From the NCBI RefSeq assembly GCF_030408575.1, contig NZ_CP047047.1:1971991-2035990 (forward strand): 64,000 nt of DNA, in the 5' to 3' direction. A model generated the notes under the pieces. It was not told where the DNA came from, made no database searches, and saw nothing but the letters and a program-made list of their open reading frames with translations. Below are positions 1 to 8,269 of this stretch, one piece after another. How positions within the stretch are numbered: the first letter of the stretch is position 1; every line of letters begins with the position of its first letter. The stretch is from Corynebacterium auris. Its GTDB lineage: Bacteria; Actinomycetota; Actinomycetes; Mycobacteriales; Mycobacteriaceae. The position numbers and the translations under genes are program-made.

Positions 1-257
1 CGCACGTTGATGACTGAGCGGGCCTACGCCCGGCCGTATTTAAGTCTCAGAGCGCCCGGCAAAAGGCGTATGTGGAGTCCAGCCACGACTACAATTTCCA
101 CTGGTCTCATACCGCTATCGGCGGGTTAACCCCCATGCAACGCGTTCACAACGTCGCGGAGAAGTACGCGCCCGAACCATCGATAGGCTCGAGACGAATG
201 CTAGTAGAGCACGGCAGTCATCGGGGAGTTGTTAATTTTGGCTGTCTTGGCTTCTAA
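1..257 (+). pseudogene. IS481-family transposase, C-terminal remnant
   Basis: The gene runs in from the left edge. Frame 1 encodes LMTERAYARPYLS and then the reading jumps to frame 3 (from about base 45), which gives HDYNFHWSHTAIGGLTP followed by MQRVHNVAEKY. Together these match the C-terminal end of IS481-type DDE integrases (the RAYARPY and HTAIGG blocks). The frame change and the missing N-terminus show it is dead unless the left part lies outside the window and a sequencing error caused the shift. The tail after about base 170 is probably read-through. It overlaps the end of the hypothetical gene on the opposite strand. Confidence 0.6.
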
Positions 258-590
258 CTCAGCGTGTGAAGGGGAAACCTCGATAGGGGAGCTCTTACAT
301 CTAATTTTCGTATCATGGAAAATACGATAACTAAATCCAACCATAACCGCCCCACCATCCCTCACTAACGCTTTGTCTCTTCCCCAGTGACAATTGCTTA
401 CGATCCCATCGCACTCAACGCGCGGGAACGTAAAAATCTTGTGGAACCACCAGTTCACCCAAGTTGGTTTGAAAACCGTGCGGATTTCACGGCAGTCCAC
501 GAAGTTCTCTACGTTTTTATCGTCTTCCAACTCTAGGTACCCTTTCTCAGCAGGAATGGTCGAAGCAGCAAGAACAGCCGCGATCATCAC
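201..590 (-). CDS. Hypothetical protein with possible signal peptide
   Basis: I do not recognise this 129-residue protein. Its start (MMIAAVLAASTIPAE) looks like the hydrophobic core of a signal peptide, and upstream codons in the same frame (LFSFSLV) would lengthen that core, so the true N-terminus may have been cut by the neighbouring IS3 remnant. It contains two Trp (NWWFHK) and three Cys and is mainly polar after the leader. Base composition is clearly more AT-rich than the core genome, which suggests acquired DNA. It is probably a small secreted or membrane-attached protein, or a truncated remnant. Confidence 0.4.
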   Translation of the reverse strand: MMIAAVLAASTIPAEKGYLELEDDKNVENFVDCREIRTVFKPTWVNWWFHKIFTFPRVECDGIVSNCHWGRDKALVRDGGAVMVGFSYRIFHDTKIRCKSSPIEVSPSHAELEAKTAKINNSPMTAVLY

Positions 591-648
591 CAGCGAAAAA
601 CTAAATAAACGGGCCCGACCCCTGGAAAGTGGACGCAGGGAATTGAAC

Positions 649-897
649 TTATGCGGGCAGGGTGAGTTTACCGCAGGTGCGGTTTTCGAACTCGATGGGT
701 GAGAGATAATCGCACCATGAGTGTCTGCGCTTCTGGTTGTAGCTCACACACCACGCGAAGACGTCCCGTCTGGCGTGCAGCATCGAGTCGAAGCAAGTCC
801 GGTTGTGCAGCACCTCACGTTTCAATGTCGCGTTGAACGACTCCGCCAGCGCGTTGTCTGCGCTGGTTTGCCCCGGGTGCAGCATCGCGGAGATCAC
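649..897 (-). pseudogene. IS3-family transposase (OrfB), C-terminal fragment
   Basis: The 82 residues contain the end of an IS3-type DDE integrase: DNALAESFNATLKREVLH supplies the last catalytic-region Glu, followed by RRDVFAWCVSYNQKRRHS and a typical YLSPIEFE end. The upstream two thirds of OrfB and all of OrfA are absent, so the element cannot move. The sequence right after its stop (about 612-648) presumably holds one end of the element and abuts the start of the hypothetical gene at 201-590. Confidence 0.75.
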
Positions 898-1198
898 CGT
901 CGCACCCGAAGTCGAGTGTAGAGCGGGCTTTGATTGGGTTTCGACTGCTAATTCACCCAGCTTCCGGCCCTGTTTTCCTCCGCCTCACACTGATACTCGG
1001 TAATGTGCGCTCCGAGGTAGCCGGGGAGCTTGTTTGTTCGCCTCATTGGTCAGTCGATCCGCAGCCAGCACATAGTTTTTCAGCACGCGCACCTCTTCCA
1101 GCAGGATGTGACGATGAGGAGCCCGGCCGGTGGTTCGTCGAGAAGCGGTGCGACCCCCGGCGCCGGGAACGGCTCGGCCGCCTGCCGCGGGGGCAAGG
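898..1198. other. Gene-free stretch with possible decayed coding fragments
   Basis: No intact gene is visible here. On the minus strand, about 963-1115, two frames give LLEEVRVLKNYVLAADRLTN and then LPGYLGAHITEYQCEAEEN with a frame change at an A-rich spot. This may be the relic of a gene I cannot name. Near 1176-1203 a GC-rich inverted repeat (CCGCGGG/CCCGCGG) lies just after the stop of the histidine kinase and may act as its terminator. Confidence 0.35.
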
Positions 1199-2602
1199 TC
1201 AAGCCCGCGGGGAGTTATCGTGGAGCATCGGCAAAGAGATGGTGAACGTCGAACCCTGCCCCGGCGCGGTGCTCACGGAGATCGCGCCGCCGTGCTGCTC
1301 CACGAGCGACTTCGTAATGGCAAGCCCCAACCCGGAGCCGCCGCCACTGGCGCGGTTGCGGGAGGTGTCCGCGCGGTAGAAGCGCTCGAAGATGTGCTCC
1401 GCGTCCTCCGGCGCCATGCCGGCGCCGTCGTCGGCGATGTCGATGAACACCTTGTCCAGGTTTTCGCGCAGCGTGATGGCCACTTTCGCCTCGGGGCCAG
1501 CATGCTTGAAGGCGTTGGTGATCAGGTTGAGCATCACCTGGTGCAGGCGGTCCGGGTCGCCCTCCGCCTCGGGCACCTTCAGGCTGTCGTTGGTCACCGT
1601 GACTGTGCGCTCCGGGAAGGCGGCGCGCGCGGAATCGGCGGCGGAGGTGCACAGTTCCAGCATGTCCACGCGGCGCTTCTCCAGCCGGGTTCCCTCCGCC
1701 CGGGTCAGTGCAAGGAGGTCCTCGACGAGCAGCTTCATGCGCCCAGACTCCTGGTCGATCTTGCTCAGCACCATGTCGGGGTCCGTGACCATGCCGCTGT
1801 GATAGAGCTCGGCGTAGCCGCGGATGCTGGTCAGCGGGGTGCGCAGCTCGTGGGAGGCGTCGCCGACGAAGCGGCGCATCTGCTCCTCCTTCGCGCGGGA
1901 CTTCTCCAGGGATTCCTGCAGCTGGCCCACCATCGTGTTGACGGCGTAGGACAGCTTGCCCACCTCCGTCTCGCGCGGCCACGGGGGAACGCGGCGGGAG
2001 ATGTCGCCGTCGGCGATGGCCAGGGCGGTGTTTTCGACGTCGCGAAGCGGCGCGAGTGCCCTGCGGACGGAGTAGTTGCCCGCGAAGGCGGCGAAGACGA
2101 GCGCGATGCCGCCGATGCTCAGCTCCACGACGGCGAGTGAGGCCAGCAGGCGGCGTTCGGAGTCGAGGGACTTAGCCACGAACTGCACCGTGCCGTCGCC
2201 GTTGTGCTTGGCCAGCGCGCGGTAGTAGCGCTCCGGCTCCCGGCCGGACCTGACGGAGGTGATCGTCTGCGGCTCCTCGCCTTCGACCTGGGAGTAGTCC
2301 GGCGGGGCGGAGCTGGTGGAGTAGCTGATCGTGGCGTCTAAGTCCGGCAGGTAGAGCGCCTGGGTGAACTCGCTCGGCGCACCGACGTTCGGCCACGGCG
2401 GCGCCTGCCCAACCCAGGTGTCCATGCCGGTCAGCAGCGCGTCGTCCGCGCGCTGGTAGAGCAGCCCCCGCATGAGGAAGTACACGGCGGTGAAGCTGAG
2501 CGTCATGCTCAGCACCGACACGAGCAGGACTACGCCGACGAGGCTTTTTTGCAGGGGGACCCGGCTTGCTCCCTTGCCCAGGTAAAAGCGCCGCGAAACC
2601 AT
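1199..2602 (-). CDS. phoS: Sensor histidine kinase of a PhoP/PhoR-type system
   Basis: A membrane histidine kinase of 467 aa that senses a signal outside the cell and phosphorylates the response regulator encoded just upstream. A first membrane segment lies near residues 20-42, followed by an extracytoplasmic loop of about 115 aa, a second segment near 157-175 and a HAMP linker. The H-box SHELRTPLTSIRGY puts the phospho-acceptor His near residue 251. Next come the N-box NLITNAFKHAG and the G-boxes DDGAGM and GSGLGLAITK. The start ATG overlaps the regulator stop (TAATG), so translation is coupled. The regulator's close match to M. tuberculosis PhoP, plus the locus context, points to phosphate starvation control. 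The C. glutamicum name is PhoS, and the mycobacterial name is PhoR. Confidence 0.85.
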   Translation of the reverse strand: MVSRRFYLGKGASRVPLQKSLVGVVLLVSVLSMTLSFTAVYFLMRGLLYQRADDALLTGMDTWVGQAPPWPNVGAPSEFTQALYLPDLDATISYSTSSAPPDYSQVEGEEPQTITSVRSGREPERYYRALAKHNGDGTVQFVAKSLDSERRLLASLAVVELSIGGIALVFAAFAGNYSVRRALAPLRDVENTALAIADGDISRRVPPWPRETEVGKLSYAVNTMVGQLQESLEKSRAKEEQMRRFVGDASHELRTPLTSIRGYAELYHSGMVTDPDMVLSKIDQESGRMKLLVEDLLALTRAEGTRLEKRRVDMLELCTSAADSARAAFPERTVTVTNDSLKVPEAEGDPDRLHQVMLNLITNAFKHAGPEAKVAITLRENLDKVFIDIADDGAGMAPEDAEHIFERFYRADTSRNRASGGGSGLGLAITKSLVEQHGGAISVSTAPGQGSTFTISLPMLHDNSPRA

Positions 2603-3309
2603 TACTGGCGCGGGGTGCGCAGCACGTAGCCCACGCCGCGGACCGTGTGGATCAGGGGCACGTCGCCGGTGTCGATCTTGCGGCGCAGGTAGGAGATGTA
2701 GGACTCCACCACGTTGCCGTCGCCGCCGAAGTCGTAGTGCCACACGTTGTCCAGGATCTTCGCCTTGGACAGCACCACCTCGGAGTTGAGCATGAGGTAG
2801 CGCAGGAGGTTGAACTCCGTCGGGGACAGGTCGATGATCTCGCCGCCCTTGGTCACCTCGTGGGTCTCGTCGTTGAGAGTGAGGTCGGCGTAGCGCAGCG
2901 TGGCGTCGTCGTCCTCGCCGCCGGTGATGTTGCCGCGGCGCAGGATGACGCGCAGGCGGGTGATCACTTCCTCGAGGGAGAAGGGTTTGGTCACGTAGTC
3001 ATCCGCGCCGATGGTCAGGCCGTGGATACGGTCTTCCACCGCGTCCTTCGCGGTGAGGAAGAGGATGGGGCCGTCCAACCCTTCCGCGCGCAGTTTGCCC
3101 AGCAGTTCGAAGCCGTCCATGCCCGGCATCATCACGTCGAGGATGTAGGCGTCCGGGCGAAACTCGTGCGCCAGCTTGAGCGCCTCCTGGCCGGACTCCG
3201 CGCTTTCCACCTCGAATCCCTGGAACTTGAGGGACACAGTGAGAAGTTCGACGATGTTCGGCTCGTCGTCGACGACGAGGACCTTCACGCCCTGGTTGTT
3301 GTCTGCCAT
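2602..3309 (-). CDS. phoR: OmpR-family response regulator, PhoP-type
   Basis: A DNA-binding response regulator of 235 aa. The receiver domain has the acidic pair VVDDEPN, the phospho-acceptor Asp near residue 58 (YILDVMMPGMDGFE) and the Lys in DDYVTKPF. A winged-helix output domain follows, ending VRGVGYVLRTPRQ. Sequence blocks such as NIVELLTVSLKFQGFEV and DNVWHYDFGGDGNVVESY closely match M. tuberculosis PhoP. The ATG at 3309 is preferred over an upstream TTG because a purine-rich GGAAAGGGAG lies before it. In C. glutamicum the gene is named phoR and controls phosphate starvation genes. It is the first gene of the phoRS operon. Confidence 0.88.
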   Translation of the reverse strand: MADNNQGVKVLVVDDEPNIVELLTVSLKFQGFEVESAESGQEALKLAHEFRPDAYILDVMMPGMDGFELLGKLRAEGLDGPILFLTAKDAVEDRIHGLTIGADDYVTKPFSLEEVITRLRVILRRGNITGGEDDDATLRYADLTLNDETHEVTKGGEIIDLSPTEFNLLRYLMLNSEVVLSKAKILDNVWHYDFGGDGNVVESYISYLRRKIDTGDVPLIHTVRGVGYVLRTPRQ

Positions 3310-3341
3310 ATGGGGCTCCCTTTCCAAAAAGTGTCTCGCGC

Positions 3342-3376
3342 AGAGTAAACACCCCGAAGCTGAACACTTCCTGAAC
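3342..3376 (-). promoter_or_regulatory. phoRS promoter with PhoR-type direct repeat
   Basis: On the minus strand GTTCAGG-AAGT-GTTCAGC (3376-3359) forms a 7-N4-7 direct repeat, the architecture known for PhoP sites in mycobacteria. Eleven bases downstream is a -10-like TACTCT (3347-3342). The repeat would overlap the -35 region, which fits autoregulation. A related repeat lies upstream of the Na/Pi operon at 43633-43650. Confidence 0.5.
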
Positions 3377-3405
3377 GCCTGCTGGATAGGGGGTTCGTCT
3401 TTTCG

Positions 3406-4794
3406 GGGTTAAGGGTCAAAATGTGTGTCCGGAATTGGTGATTTCCGGTATCTGACCTCGGCGATTTCCGGAAGTATATGCCCCAAGAGCGTATATCCGC
3501 TGTGGTGGTCGTATATCCCCGGTGTGGCGTGGTTGATGTGGTAGGGGCCGGTGGTGTGGTGGCTCAATGCCGGAGAACCGACCCCGCTGCGCTGTGTGCG
3601 GCGGCGAAATGAAGCGTAATGGGAAAACCTCCGCGAACCGCACTCGGTGGCGATGCAAGATCTGCGGGGCCTCCGTCACGAAACGACGGCCGGATATCAC
3701 CAACGCCGCCGCCTTCAACGCCTTTATCACTCACGTCACCACGGGTGACAGTCTGAAAATCACCGCTGCCAAAACAGGCTGCAACCCACGCACCTTGCAA
3801 CGCCGGTTTGAGCACTTCTGGCTAGTTGATGTTCCCGATCCCACCATCGGGCACGAAGGCCGAGTCTATGACCAGGTCTTTCTTGACGGCACCTACACCG
3901 CTGGCGGATGTCTCATAGTTGCCGCCACCTTGGATCACGTCATCGCCTGGCACTGGTGCACACACGAAACCACCCGCGACTACCAGCAACTGTGTGAACG
4001 CATCCCCGCGCCCCTGATCGCCGTGATCGACGGTGGACAAGGCGCAGCCAGCGCGATCAAAAAGTGCTGGCCTAACACCAAGATCCAACGCTGCCTTGTC
4101 CACGCCCAACGTGTGGTGCGCCGCTACACCACCTCCCGCCCGCGCACGGATGCTGGACGAGCGATCTACCAACTCGCGCTTAACCTCACGAAGATCACCG
4201 ATCTTGATGAGGCAGCCGCGTGGGGCGCCAAGCTCCACGAATACGGCAACGTCTACCGCGACTGGATGAACCAGAAAACGTGGACAACCGACCCATTGAC
4301 GAAACAACGCACCTGGTCGTGGACGCATGAACGCACCCGCAAGGCCTACAACAGCCTCAACCACCTGTGGCGCAACAACTTGTTGTTTGTCTACCTCGAC
4401 CCACCCGACGGTGTGATCAACCCCGGGCGGATCAAACCGACGACTAACAGTCTTGAAGGCGGGATCAACGCCCAGCTCAAAATGCTTGCCCGCACCCATC
4501 GCGGCAGATCCGGTGAGCATCAACGCCGGATGCTCGACTGGTGGCTCTACCTGAAAACAGAACTGCCTGACGACCCAGTCGAGATCGCCAGACAGTCCAA
4601 CTGGGGTCAGGACCAACTCGCCAAAGCTTCAACCCTGCCCCACAACGAGAACCAAGCCAACCACGAAACAGGACGACCAGCCCTCTACGACAACGCTATC
4701 GACACCCACTACACCCACTCAATCGGGATCCAAAAAGGCCAGATCTAACCCCCGCGACACGCCGACACCAGACACACATTTTGTCGTTTAACCC
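3406..4794 (+). mobile_element. IS1249-like insertion sequence (IS256 family), complete
   Basis: A 1389-bp element bounded by imperfect 27-bp inverted repeats (3406-3432 and 4768-4794; 23 of 27 bases match, both beginning GGGTTAA and sharing CAAAATGTGTGTC). It carries one uninterrupted transposase gene and is flanked by a perfect 8-bp duplication. It sits about 97 bp upstream of the phoR start codon and about 30 bp beyond the PhoR-type direct repeat, so it replaces whatever lay upstream of the promoter. It appears complete and potentially active. Confidence 0.92.
3567..4748 (+). CDS. IS1249-family transposase
   Basis: A transposase of 393 aa, transcribed away from phoRS. The N-terminus has a zinc ribbon (CAVCGG at residues 8-13 and CKICG near 30), followed by a helix-turn-helix-like stretch (KITAAKTGCNPRTLQRRF). 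A MULE/IS256-type DDE domain follows: FLDGT near residue 110, the second Asp in AVIDGG near 172, then CLVHAQRVV, and the late Glu in TTNSLEGGINAQLK. The frame is intact over the full expected length. It lies between good inverted repeats, so it should be functional. Confidence 0.92.
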   Translation: MPENRPRCAVCGGEMKRNGKTSANRTRWRCKICGASVTKRRPDITNAAAFNAFITHVTTGDSLKITAAKTGCNPRTLQRRFEHFWLVDVPDPTIGHEGRVYDQVFLDGTYTAGGCLIVAATLDHVIAWHWCTHETTRDYQQLCERIPAPLIAVIDGGQGAASAIKKCWPNTKIQRCLVHAQRVVRRYTTSRPRTDAGRAIYQLALNLTKITDLDEAAAWGAKLHEYGNVYRDWMNQKTWTTDPLTKQRTWSWTHERTRKAYNSLNHLWRNNLLFVYLDPPDGVINPGRIKPTTNSLEGGINAQLKMLARTHRGRSGEHQRRMLDWWLYLKTELPDDPVEIARQSNWGQDQLAKASTLPHNENQANHETGRPALYDNAIDTHYTHSIGIQKGQI

Positions 4795-4826
4795 TCTTTT
4801 CGTGCGACGGGGCGGACAGGTGACGA

Positions 4827-4854
4827 GCCCCCGCCTGCACGGGCAGGCGGGGGC
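4827..4854. terminator. Strong hairpin downstream of tRNA-Thr
   Basis: A perfect 12-bp stem (GCCCCCGCCTGC and its complement) with a 4-base loop lies 5 bases beyond the 3' end of the minus-strand tRNA gene. No clear T run follows, so its strength as an intrinsic terminator is uncertain, but its placement fits tRNA transcript termination. Confidence 0.6.
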
Positions 4855-4859
4855 CGGGG

Positions 4860-4932
4860 AGCTGGAGACGAGACTTGAACTCGCAACCTACGCATTACAA
4901 GTGCGTTGCGCTACCGATTGCGCCACTCCAGC
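4860..4932 (-). tRNA. tRNA-Thr (anticodon TGT)
   Basis: The minus strand folds as a tRNA of 73 nt. The acceptor stem GCTGGAG pairs with CTCCAGC. The D-loop is GCGCAATCGGTAGCGC. The anticodon stem and loop contain ACTTGTAAT, giving anticodon TGT. The T-arm contains GGTTCGAG-like GAGTTCAAGTCTC. The discriminator base is T, and no CCA is encoded. It is divergent from thrE, whose leaderless start lies about 70 bp away. Confidence 0.93.
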
Positions 4933-5000
4933 AGTGAGCAAAAGTGTACACGGGCACCCCGGCCGTGCGGGAAACCGCCTATGGGGTTAGTGTGTCCCGT

Positions 5001-6557
5001 GTGGAACCAAGGGTGAGCAGCGGATCTGGTGCTGGATTCGGACGGTTGTTGGACGCTTTCCGCTCGAAGTCGCGCGCGGTGGCGACAATCGACGATGCCC
5101 GCACCTCGCCCCCGCCCTCCGTCCTCGCTCCGGTCGACCTGACTGACCCGACCCAGGTCGCCGCGGTCATGCACATCGCTGCGCGGATCGGGTCCATCCT
5201 GATCACCAACGGCACGACGAGCTCGGACGTCAAGGCGCACATCCACACCGTGACCTCCTCCTACGGCCTGCACTACTGCCACGTGGACATCACGGTGAAC
5301 ATCATGAACATCCACACCATCATCGGTGTGGAGCGCCGCCAGCCCGTCAACGTCTTCCGCGTGGTCAACGACTCGTCGTACAACTACCACAAGCTGCAGG
5401 AAGTGGACCGGCTGATCCGCTCGATCCGCTCCGGCGCGACCCCGCCGGAGATGGCGGAGAAGATCCTCGACGACATCGAGCGCGAGTACATCCCGCACCG
5501 CAACGCGCGCTTCCTCGTCGGGTGGGCCTTCATGGGCGGGGCGATTTCGATCCTGCTCGGCGGCGACCTGCTCATGGCGCTATTCGGCGGGCTGACCGCC
5601 TTCCTCATCATGGGCATCGGCAAAGTGCTCTCCCGCAACGACCTGCCGTACTTCTTCCACTGCGCCATCGGCGGCTTTTTGGCCACCGTCCCGGCCGTGA
5701 TCCTCTACCAGTTCTCCGCGACGTTCGGCTACACGGTGGTGCCCACGCAGGTCATCGCGACCGGCATCGTCGTCCTGCTCGCCGGCCTCACGCTGGTGCA
5801 ATCCCTTCTCGACGGCATCACCGGCTCCCCGGTCACAGCCAGCGCCCGCTTCTTCCAGACGATGCTGTTCACCGGCGGCATCGTCGCCGGTGTGGCCACG
5901 GGCATCGCCGTCTCCGACATGCTCGGGGTGGGCCTCCCACCCCTGGAGACAATGCTGGGCACCCCGACGTTCGGCTCCGCCGTCGCGCGCATCATCGGCG
6001 GCACAGTCGCCGCGGCCTCCTTCGCGGTGACCTGCTTCGCCGAGCGCCCGGCCGTGGCGGTGTCCGCCGTCGCGGCCTTCGCCGGGTCCGTGATGTACTA
6101 CGTCTTCCTCCTCCCGCTCGGCGCGGGCAGCTTGCTGGCCACCTTCGCCTGCGCCGTCATGATCGGCCTCGGCGGCGGTCTCATCGCCCGCCGCCTGATG
6201 ATCAACCCCGTGATCACCGCCGTCGCCGGCGTCACCCCCTTCCTGCCCGGCGCCGGCATCTACCGAGGCATGTACGCGATGCTCAACGAGCAGATGGTCA
6301 TCGGCGTGACCAGCCTGGCTTTGGCGGTGGGCACCTGCGTGGCGCTCGCCAGCGGCGTGGTCCTCGGCGAGTGGGGCGCGCGCCGCATCCGCCGCCCCCG
6401 CATCTTCAACCCTTACACCGCCTTCCGGCGCGCGGGCCGCGTCACCTTCCAGCAGATCCGCCGCGCCGAGCAGGCGGCACGCAACCGCAGGCGCCGCCGG
6501 CCCGCCACGCGCACCGGCGCCGCGGGGCCCGGGGCGAGCGGTGGCCCCGTGGCGTAG
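5001..6557 (+). CDS. thrE: Threonine/serine exporter ThrE
   Basis: An inner-membrane secondary exporter that expels threonine and serine using the membrane potential. The cytoplasmic N-terminal domain (ThrE/DUF1212) covers roughly residues 40-190, with HVDITVN and EVDRLIRSIRSGATPPEMAEKI. About ten hydrophobic segments follow, with VVLLAGLTLVQSLLDGITG, AGVTPFLPGAGIYRGMY and GVVLGEWGARR, all hallmarks of C. glutamicum ThrE. GTG at 5001 is chosen because TAGTGT lies exactly 7 nt before it, a leaderless arrangement. An ATG at 4944 in the same frame would put the promoter inside the tRNA gene. The protein is 518 aa, slightly longer than ThrE of C. glutamicum. Confidence 0.9.
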   Translation: MEPRVSSGSGAGFGRLLDAFRSKSRAVATIDDARTSPPPSVLAPVDLTDPTQVAAVMHIAARIGSILITNGTTSSDVKAHIHTVTSSYGLHYCHVDITVNIMNIHTIIGVERRQPVNVFRVVNDSSYNYHKLQEVDRLIRSIRSGATPPEMAEKILDDIEREYIPHRNARFLVGWAFMGGAISILLGGDLLMALFGGLTAFLIMGIGKVLSRNDLPYFFHCAIGGFLATVPAVILYQFSATFGYTVVPTQVIATGIVVLLAGLTLVQSLLDGITGSPVTASARFFQTMLFTGGIVAGVATGIAVSDMLGVGLPPLETMLGTPTFGSAVARIIGGTVAAASFAVTCFAERPAVAVSAVAAFAGSVMYYVFLLPLGAGSLLATFACAVMIGLGGGLIARRLMINPVITAVAGVTPFLPGAGIYRGMYAMLNEQMVIGVTSLALAVGTCVALASGVVLGEWGARRIRRPRIFNPYTAFRRAGRVTFQQIRRAEQAARNRRRRRPATRTGAAGPGASGGPVA

Positions 6558-6605
6558 AATTGACAAGCCCGCGTTAATCACGGCTGTGTAGAAGGAGACG
6601 CTTTA

Positions 6606-6971
6606 GTGCCACCCAAGATCACCGATTCTCGCCCCTCCCCCGAAGCTGCCCACGCTGTTGAGGAGCAGACCGCCTCAGGCGCGCGACGGATCGTGGCCAC
6701 CTACGCCGAGGACTTCTTCGACGGCGTCACCCTGATGTCCATGCTCGGCGTTGAGCCGCGCGGCTTCGTCTACAGCAAGTACGCCGAGGAGCAGGAGGCC
6801 GCAGCGGAGGCCGCCACCAAGAAGAGCACCACCAAAAAGGCCACCTCCAAGAAGGCCACCAAGAAGAAGGCGACCAAGAAGAAAGCGACGAAGAAGAAGG
6901 CCACCAAGAAGGCGACGAAGAAGACCACCGCGAAAAAGAAGGCCGCCAAGAAAACCACCGGCGAGGCTTAG
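6606..6971 (+). CDS. Small protein with histone H1-like lysine/alanine tail
   Basis: A protein of 121 aa from a GTG start with a good ribosome site (AAGGAG, 7 nt upstream). The first 70 residues form a folded-looking acidic part (RRIVATYAEDFFDGVTLMSM). From about residue 73 on there are repeated TKKATKKK and KKATKKATKK units, resembling the C-terminal tails of eukaryotic H1 and of mycobacterial HupB/Lsr2-associated proteins. It probably binds nucleic acid or polyphosphate through the tail, but the function is unknown. It is 5 bp upstream of otsA, so it is likely co-transcribed with the trehalose genes. Confidence 0.8.
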   Translation: MPPKITDSRPSPEAAHAVEEQTASGARRIVATYAEDFFDGVTLMSMLGVEPRGFVYSKYAEEQEAAAEAATKKSTTKKATSKKATKKKATKKKATKKKATKKATKKTTAKKKAAKKTTGEA

Positions 6972-6976
6972 GCGCT

Positions 6977-8269
6977 ATGACCGGGGCAAATCGCTTCGTC
7001 GTTGTTGCCAACCGCCTGCCCGTCGACCGCGCAGAGACCGCCTCCGGGTGGGAGGCCTCCCCCGGCGGGCTCGTCGCCGCGCTCGCCCCTGTTTTGCGCC
7101 GGCACAAAGGGTGCTGGGTCGGCTGGCCGGGCGAGGCCGACACGCAGGTGGAGCCCTTCGAGTTCGAGGGCATTCAGCTGCAGCCGGTCACGCTCACGCG
7201 CCACGACTACGAGGACTTCTACGAGGGCTTTTCCAACTCCTCGCTGTGGCCCCTCTACCACGACCTGATTGTCGCGCCGCGCTACGAGGCCGAGTGGTGG
7301 GAGTCCTACCGCGACGTCAACCGGCGCTTCGCCGAGGCCACGGCGGCCGCCGCCGCCCCCGGTGCCGTGGTGTGGGTGCAGGACTACCAGCTGCAACTGG
7401 TGCCGGGGCTGCTGCGCGCGATGCGCCCCGACCTGACCATCGGCTTCTTCTTGCACATCCCCTTCCCCCCGCCCGACATTTTCCGCCAGCTGCCGTGGCG
7501 CGAGGAGGTCATCCGGGGCCTTGAGGGCTGCGACCTGATCGGCTTCCAGCGCGCCGAGGACGAGGAGAACTTCCGCACCCTCGTCGGTGCCAGCGCGCCG
7601 CGCACCGGCACGTTCCCGATCTCCATCGACCCCGGTGCGATTGCCCGGGGCGGCGAGGGGGACGTCGCTACGCTGCGCGAAAGCGTGGGCAGCCCGCGGA
7701 CCCTTCTCCTCGGAGTGGACCGGCTCGATTACACGAAGGGCATTCTGCAGCGCCTCCTCGCCTTCGAGAGCCTGCTCGAGCAGGGCATGCTTGACGACGC
7801 CATCCTGGTGCAACTGGCCACCCCCTCGCGCGAGAGGATCGACCACTACCGGCAGACCCGCCGCGAGGTCGAGGAAGCCGTGGGACGGATCAACGGGCGC
7901 TTCGGCGAGGTCGGGCGCCCGGTGGTGCACTACATCCACCGCTCGGTGCCGAAAAGCCGGCTCGGGGTGTTCTACGCCGCCGCGGACGTCATGCTGGTCA
8001 CCCCGTTTAAGGACGGGATGAACCTGGTGGCCAAGGAGTACGTCGCCTGCCACTCGGACGGCACGGGCGCGCTGGTGCTCTCGGAGTTCGCCGGCGCCGC
8101 CGTCGAGCTGCGCCAGGCGTTTTTGTGCAACCCCTTCGACCTGCCGTCGGTGGAGGAGGCGATCCGCGCCGCCGTCGCGGGCGACCCAGGGGCGATGCGC
8201 GCCATGCACGCCTGGGTGACGGAGCACGACGTGCAGCGTTGGGCCACGGACTTTTTGGAGGCCCTGTGA
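6977..8269 (+). CDS. otsA: Trehalose-6-phosphate synthase OtsA
   Basis: A retaining GT20 glycosyltransferase that makes trehalose 6-phosphate from UDP- or ADP-glucose and glucose 6-phosphate. Characteristic blocks are VVVANRLPV near the start, WVQDYQLQLVP, GFFLHIPFPP, LLGVDRLDYTKGI (phosphate-contacting region) and DGMNLVAKEYVACH with LSEFAGAA near the end. Its length is 430 aa, a little short for OtsA (about 470) but with all motifs present. The stop overlaps the start of the following lipoprotein gene by 4 bp, and otsB follows, so synthase and phosphatase form one operon. Trehalose is a compatible solute and the precursor of mycolate glycolipids in this group. Confidence 0.93.
   Translation: MTGANRFVVVANRLPVDRAETASGWEASPGGLVAALAPVLRRHKGCWVGWPGEADTQVEPFEFEGIQLQPVTLTRHDYEDFYEGFSNSSLWPLYHDLIVAPRYEAEWWESYRDVNRRFAEATAAAAAPGAVVWVQDYQLQLVPGLLRAMRPDLTIGFFLHIPFPPPDIFRQLPWREEVIRGLEGCDLIGFQRAEDEENFRTLVGASAPRTGTFPISIDPGAIARGGEGDVATLRESVGSPRTLLLGVDRLDYTKGILQRLLAFESLLEQGMLDDAILVQLATPSRERIDHYRQTRREVEEAVGRINGRFGEVGRPVVHYIHRSVPKSRLGVFYAAADVMLVTPFKDGMNLVAKEYVACHSDGTGALVLSEFAGAAVELRQAFLCNPFDLPSVEEAIRAAVAGDPGAMRAMHAWVTEHDVQRWATDFLEAL

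Larger units (their letters stand above)
3398..4802. repeat. 8-bp target site duplication of the IS1249-like element
   Basis: TCTTTTCG occurs directly before the left inverted repeat (3398-3405) and directly after the right inverted repeat (4795-4802). The perfect match marks a recent, undisturbed insertion. An 8-bp duplication is usual for the IS256 family. Confidence 0.9.

Noticed and set aside
1030..1245. Short plus-strand open frames at 1.0-1.4 kb
   Set aside because: They overlap the histidine kinase end and decayed IS DNA and show no homology or start signal.
8125..8265. Upstream extension of the lipoprotein gene in otsA
   Set aside because: It lies within the conserved otsA reading frame and the lipoprotein signal starts at 8266.
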